Source: Bradyrhizobium guangdongense (GTDB lineage Bacteria > Pseudomonadota > Alphaproteobacteria > Rhizobiales > Xanthobacteraceae). From it: 64,000 bases of DNA. The notes under the pieces were generated by a model. It was not told the DNA's origin and did not search any database. It saw only the letters and a program-made list of their open reading frames with translations. The position numbers and the translations under genes were made by a program. Shown one piece after another: positions 62,786 through 64,000 of this stretch (its first letter is position 1; each line of letters opens with the position of its first letter). The stretch is from assembly GCF_004114975.1 (NCBI RefSeq), contig NZ_CP030051.1:1178001-1242000 (forward strand), read 5' to 3'.

Positions 62786-64000
62786 ATGACCGAATCTCTT
62801 GCCGGCGGCATCGCCACGCCGCTCTCCATGCGTGCCGCTGCAAATCTCACCTCTGCCGCTGTCAGGGCCGCGCGACAGGTCCTGACCGAGCTCGAACGCG
62901 GCCGTCGCATCGATGCCGCTGTTCTGCGTAGCGCCATGGAGTCTGCCTTTGGCGCCTCGGACACGGCCGGCGTTTGGAATTGGAAGACCGCCTATGACGT
63001 CTGCGAGGCGGCAGCCGTTCTGTTCCTTCGCAAGTTCGGCCCCGCGATGCGTGCCAAGGCTGGGTCGACGGCAGCAATGCTGCCGATGCTCACGAAGATC
63101 GCTAGCTGTCTGCCGACCCACACGCGGCGTTCCGAGGACAGCCAGGCGCTTCAGCAATTCTCGACGCCGATCCCGCTTGGGCTGGCCGCATGCGCCGCGG
63201 CTGGCATTACGCCGGCCGATCGCGTTCTTGAGCCTTCTGCTGGGACCGGTTTGCTCGCCGTCTTTGCCGAGCTCGCCGGCGGCGTTCTGGTCTTGAACGA
63301 GTTGGCCGAGGCCCGCGCGGCGCTGCTCGATCATCTCTTCGCAGGCGTTAAGGTCTCGCGGTTCGATGCTGCACAGATCGACGACCACCTCGACGCGAGT
63401 GTCGTGCCGAGCGTCGTTCTGATGAACCCGCCGTTCTCGGCATTGACGAACGTAGACCGACGGATGACGGATGCGGCTCTCCGTCACATCGCTTCAGCGC
63501 TCGCGCGTCTTGGCGACGGTGGACGCCTTGTCGCCATCACTGGCGCCAGCTTCGCACCGGATAACCCGGCATGGCGAGAAGCCTTTGTGCGGCTCCAGGA
63601 ACGCGGGCAGGTAGCGTTTTCTGCGGCGATCGACGGCGCCATCTACGCGAAGCACGGAACACAAATCGACACACGGCTGCTTGTGATCGACAAGCTGCCC
63701 GCTGCCGATCCGACGGCTTTTCCGGCTTCGCCAGGCATGGCGGCCGACGTCGCTACCTTGCTCGACTGGGTGAACCAGCATGTGCCTCCAAGGCTGCCCG
63801 TCGCCATATCACCGGAGATCGTCGCTATCGAGCGGCCGGCTATGTCGCGATCGCTGGGCGCCGTTGCACCACGCTCATCGTCTTCTTCGAGAGACGCCGC
63901 GCCAGAAGGCGTCGAACTTACATACGAAACGGTCGAATGGTCGCCGCCGGAAGGCACCCGGCTCACCGATGCCCTTTACGAGGAATACGGATTGCAATCG
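62786..64000 (+). CDS. Methyltransferase/Strawberry-notch-type protein, 5' part
   Basis: The reading runs off the window after 405 codons. Residues about 110-220 form a DNA adenine-methylase-like domain: QFSTPIPLG, VLEPSAGTGLLA (SAM loop) and VLMNPPFSA (NPPF catalytic motif). The following part has no stop. In rhizobial and sphingomonad plasmids a similar N-terminal methylase is fused to a Strawberry-notch SF2 helicase of about 1400 residues; that helicase part would lie beyond 64000. The ATG at 62786 is in accord with homology. It is co-directional with parB and probably in the same backbone operon set. Confidence 0.82.
   Translation, partial: MTESLAGGIATPLSMRAAANLTSAAVRAARQVLTELERGRRIDAAVLRSAMESAFGASDTAGVWNWKTAYDVCEAAAVLFLRKFGPAMRAKAGSTAAMLPMLTKIASCLPTHTRRSEDSQALQQFSTPIPLGLAACAAAGITPADRVLEPSAGTGLLAVFAELAGGVLVLNELAEARAALLDHLFAGVKVSRFDAAQIDDHLDASVVPSVVLMNPPFSALTNVDRRMTDAALRHIASALARLGDGGRLVAITGASFAPDNPAWREAFVRLQERGQVAFSAAIDGAIYAKHGTQIDTRLLVIDKLPAADPTAFPASPGMAADVATLLDWVNQHVPPRLPVAISPEIVAIERPAMSRSLGAVAPRSSSSSRDAAPEGVELTYETVEWSPPEGTRLTDALYEEYGLQS

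Noticed and set aside
1..64000. CRISPR array or retron
   Set aside because: No regularly spaced direct repeats and no cas or reverse transcriptase reading was seen on either strand.

Overview
The window looks like a chromosome segment of a Bradyrhizobium-type alphaproteobacterium (Nitrobacteraceae). This rests on high GC, a fixR-nifA pair with the four-cysteine oxygen-sensitive NifA, a nif-associated ferredoxin and suf operon, hyp/hox hydrogenase maturation and regulation genes, and rhizobial-style Ku and stand-alone ligase genes. A species call cannot be made from the sequence alone.

Region 1 (1-17161) is a nitrogen-fixation and hydrogenase block. fixR-nifA is followed by two tandem NifA upstream activator sequences and a sigma-54 promoter that lead into fdxN-sufB-sufC-sufD-sufS-nifZ. 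sufS carries a one-base expansion in a C7 tract. A 5'-truncated sufE on the minus strand abuts a 5'-truncated hypF. hypC, a frameshifted hypD, hypE, hypX, hoxA and a hoxJ/hupT-type kinase follow. The [NiFe] structural genes and hypA/hypB are absent here, so the hydrogenase locus looks like a decaying remnant.

Region 2 (17162-50965) is a defence-rich accessory island that starts at a tRNA-3'-end-like sequence. It holds: (a) a ribosomal L7/L12 N-terminal domain joined to a ParB-like domain; (b) a minus-strand SIR2 / CoiA-like nuclease / DUF4238 / DUF2971 group; (c) an ardC remnant; (d) a divergent cluster with GIY-YIG, a frameshifted Lit-like peptidase, two PD-(D/E)XK-like proteins and a small protein on one side, and a translationally overlapping nuclease-TIR-HEPN trio on the other; (e) a compact operon abiEi-abiEii-SIR2-herA-addB-like-addA-like headed by a perfect inverted repeat; (f) a Mokosh type I-like pair (pseudokinase/SF1 helicase plus PLD nuclease).

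Region 3 (49928-58853) is a DNA-repair module. It contains a decayed dinB, an SRAP protein, Ku, two stand-alone ATP-dependent DNA ligases, a Nudix hydrolase, a YfcE-like phosphoesterase and several small unknown genes. Region 4 (58854-64000) is plasmid or integrative-element backbone: ardC, a ParB-family protein and the start of a methyltransferase/Strawberry-notch-type protein.

Three genes or gene remnants of this backbone (ardC, the ardC remnant and parB) are preceded by the same leader: a GAGAGTGAGAG-type box, a two-tier hairpin and the start codon exactly 82 nt after the start of the box. The fourth backbone gene keeps only the box. The strongest candidates for undescribed biology are the AbiE-SIR2-HerA-AddAB-like operon, the nuclease-TIR-HEPN trio with its divergent partners, and this repeated leader.
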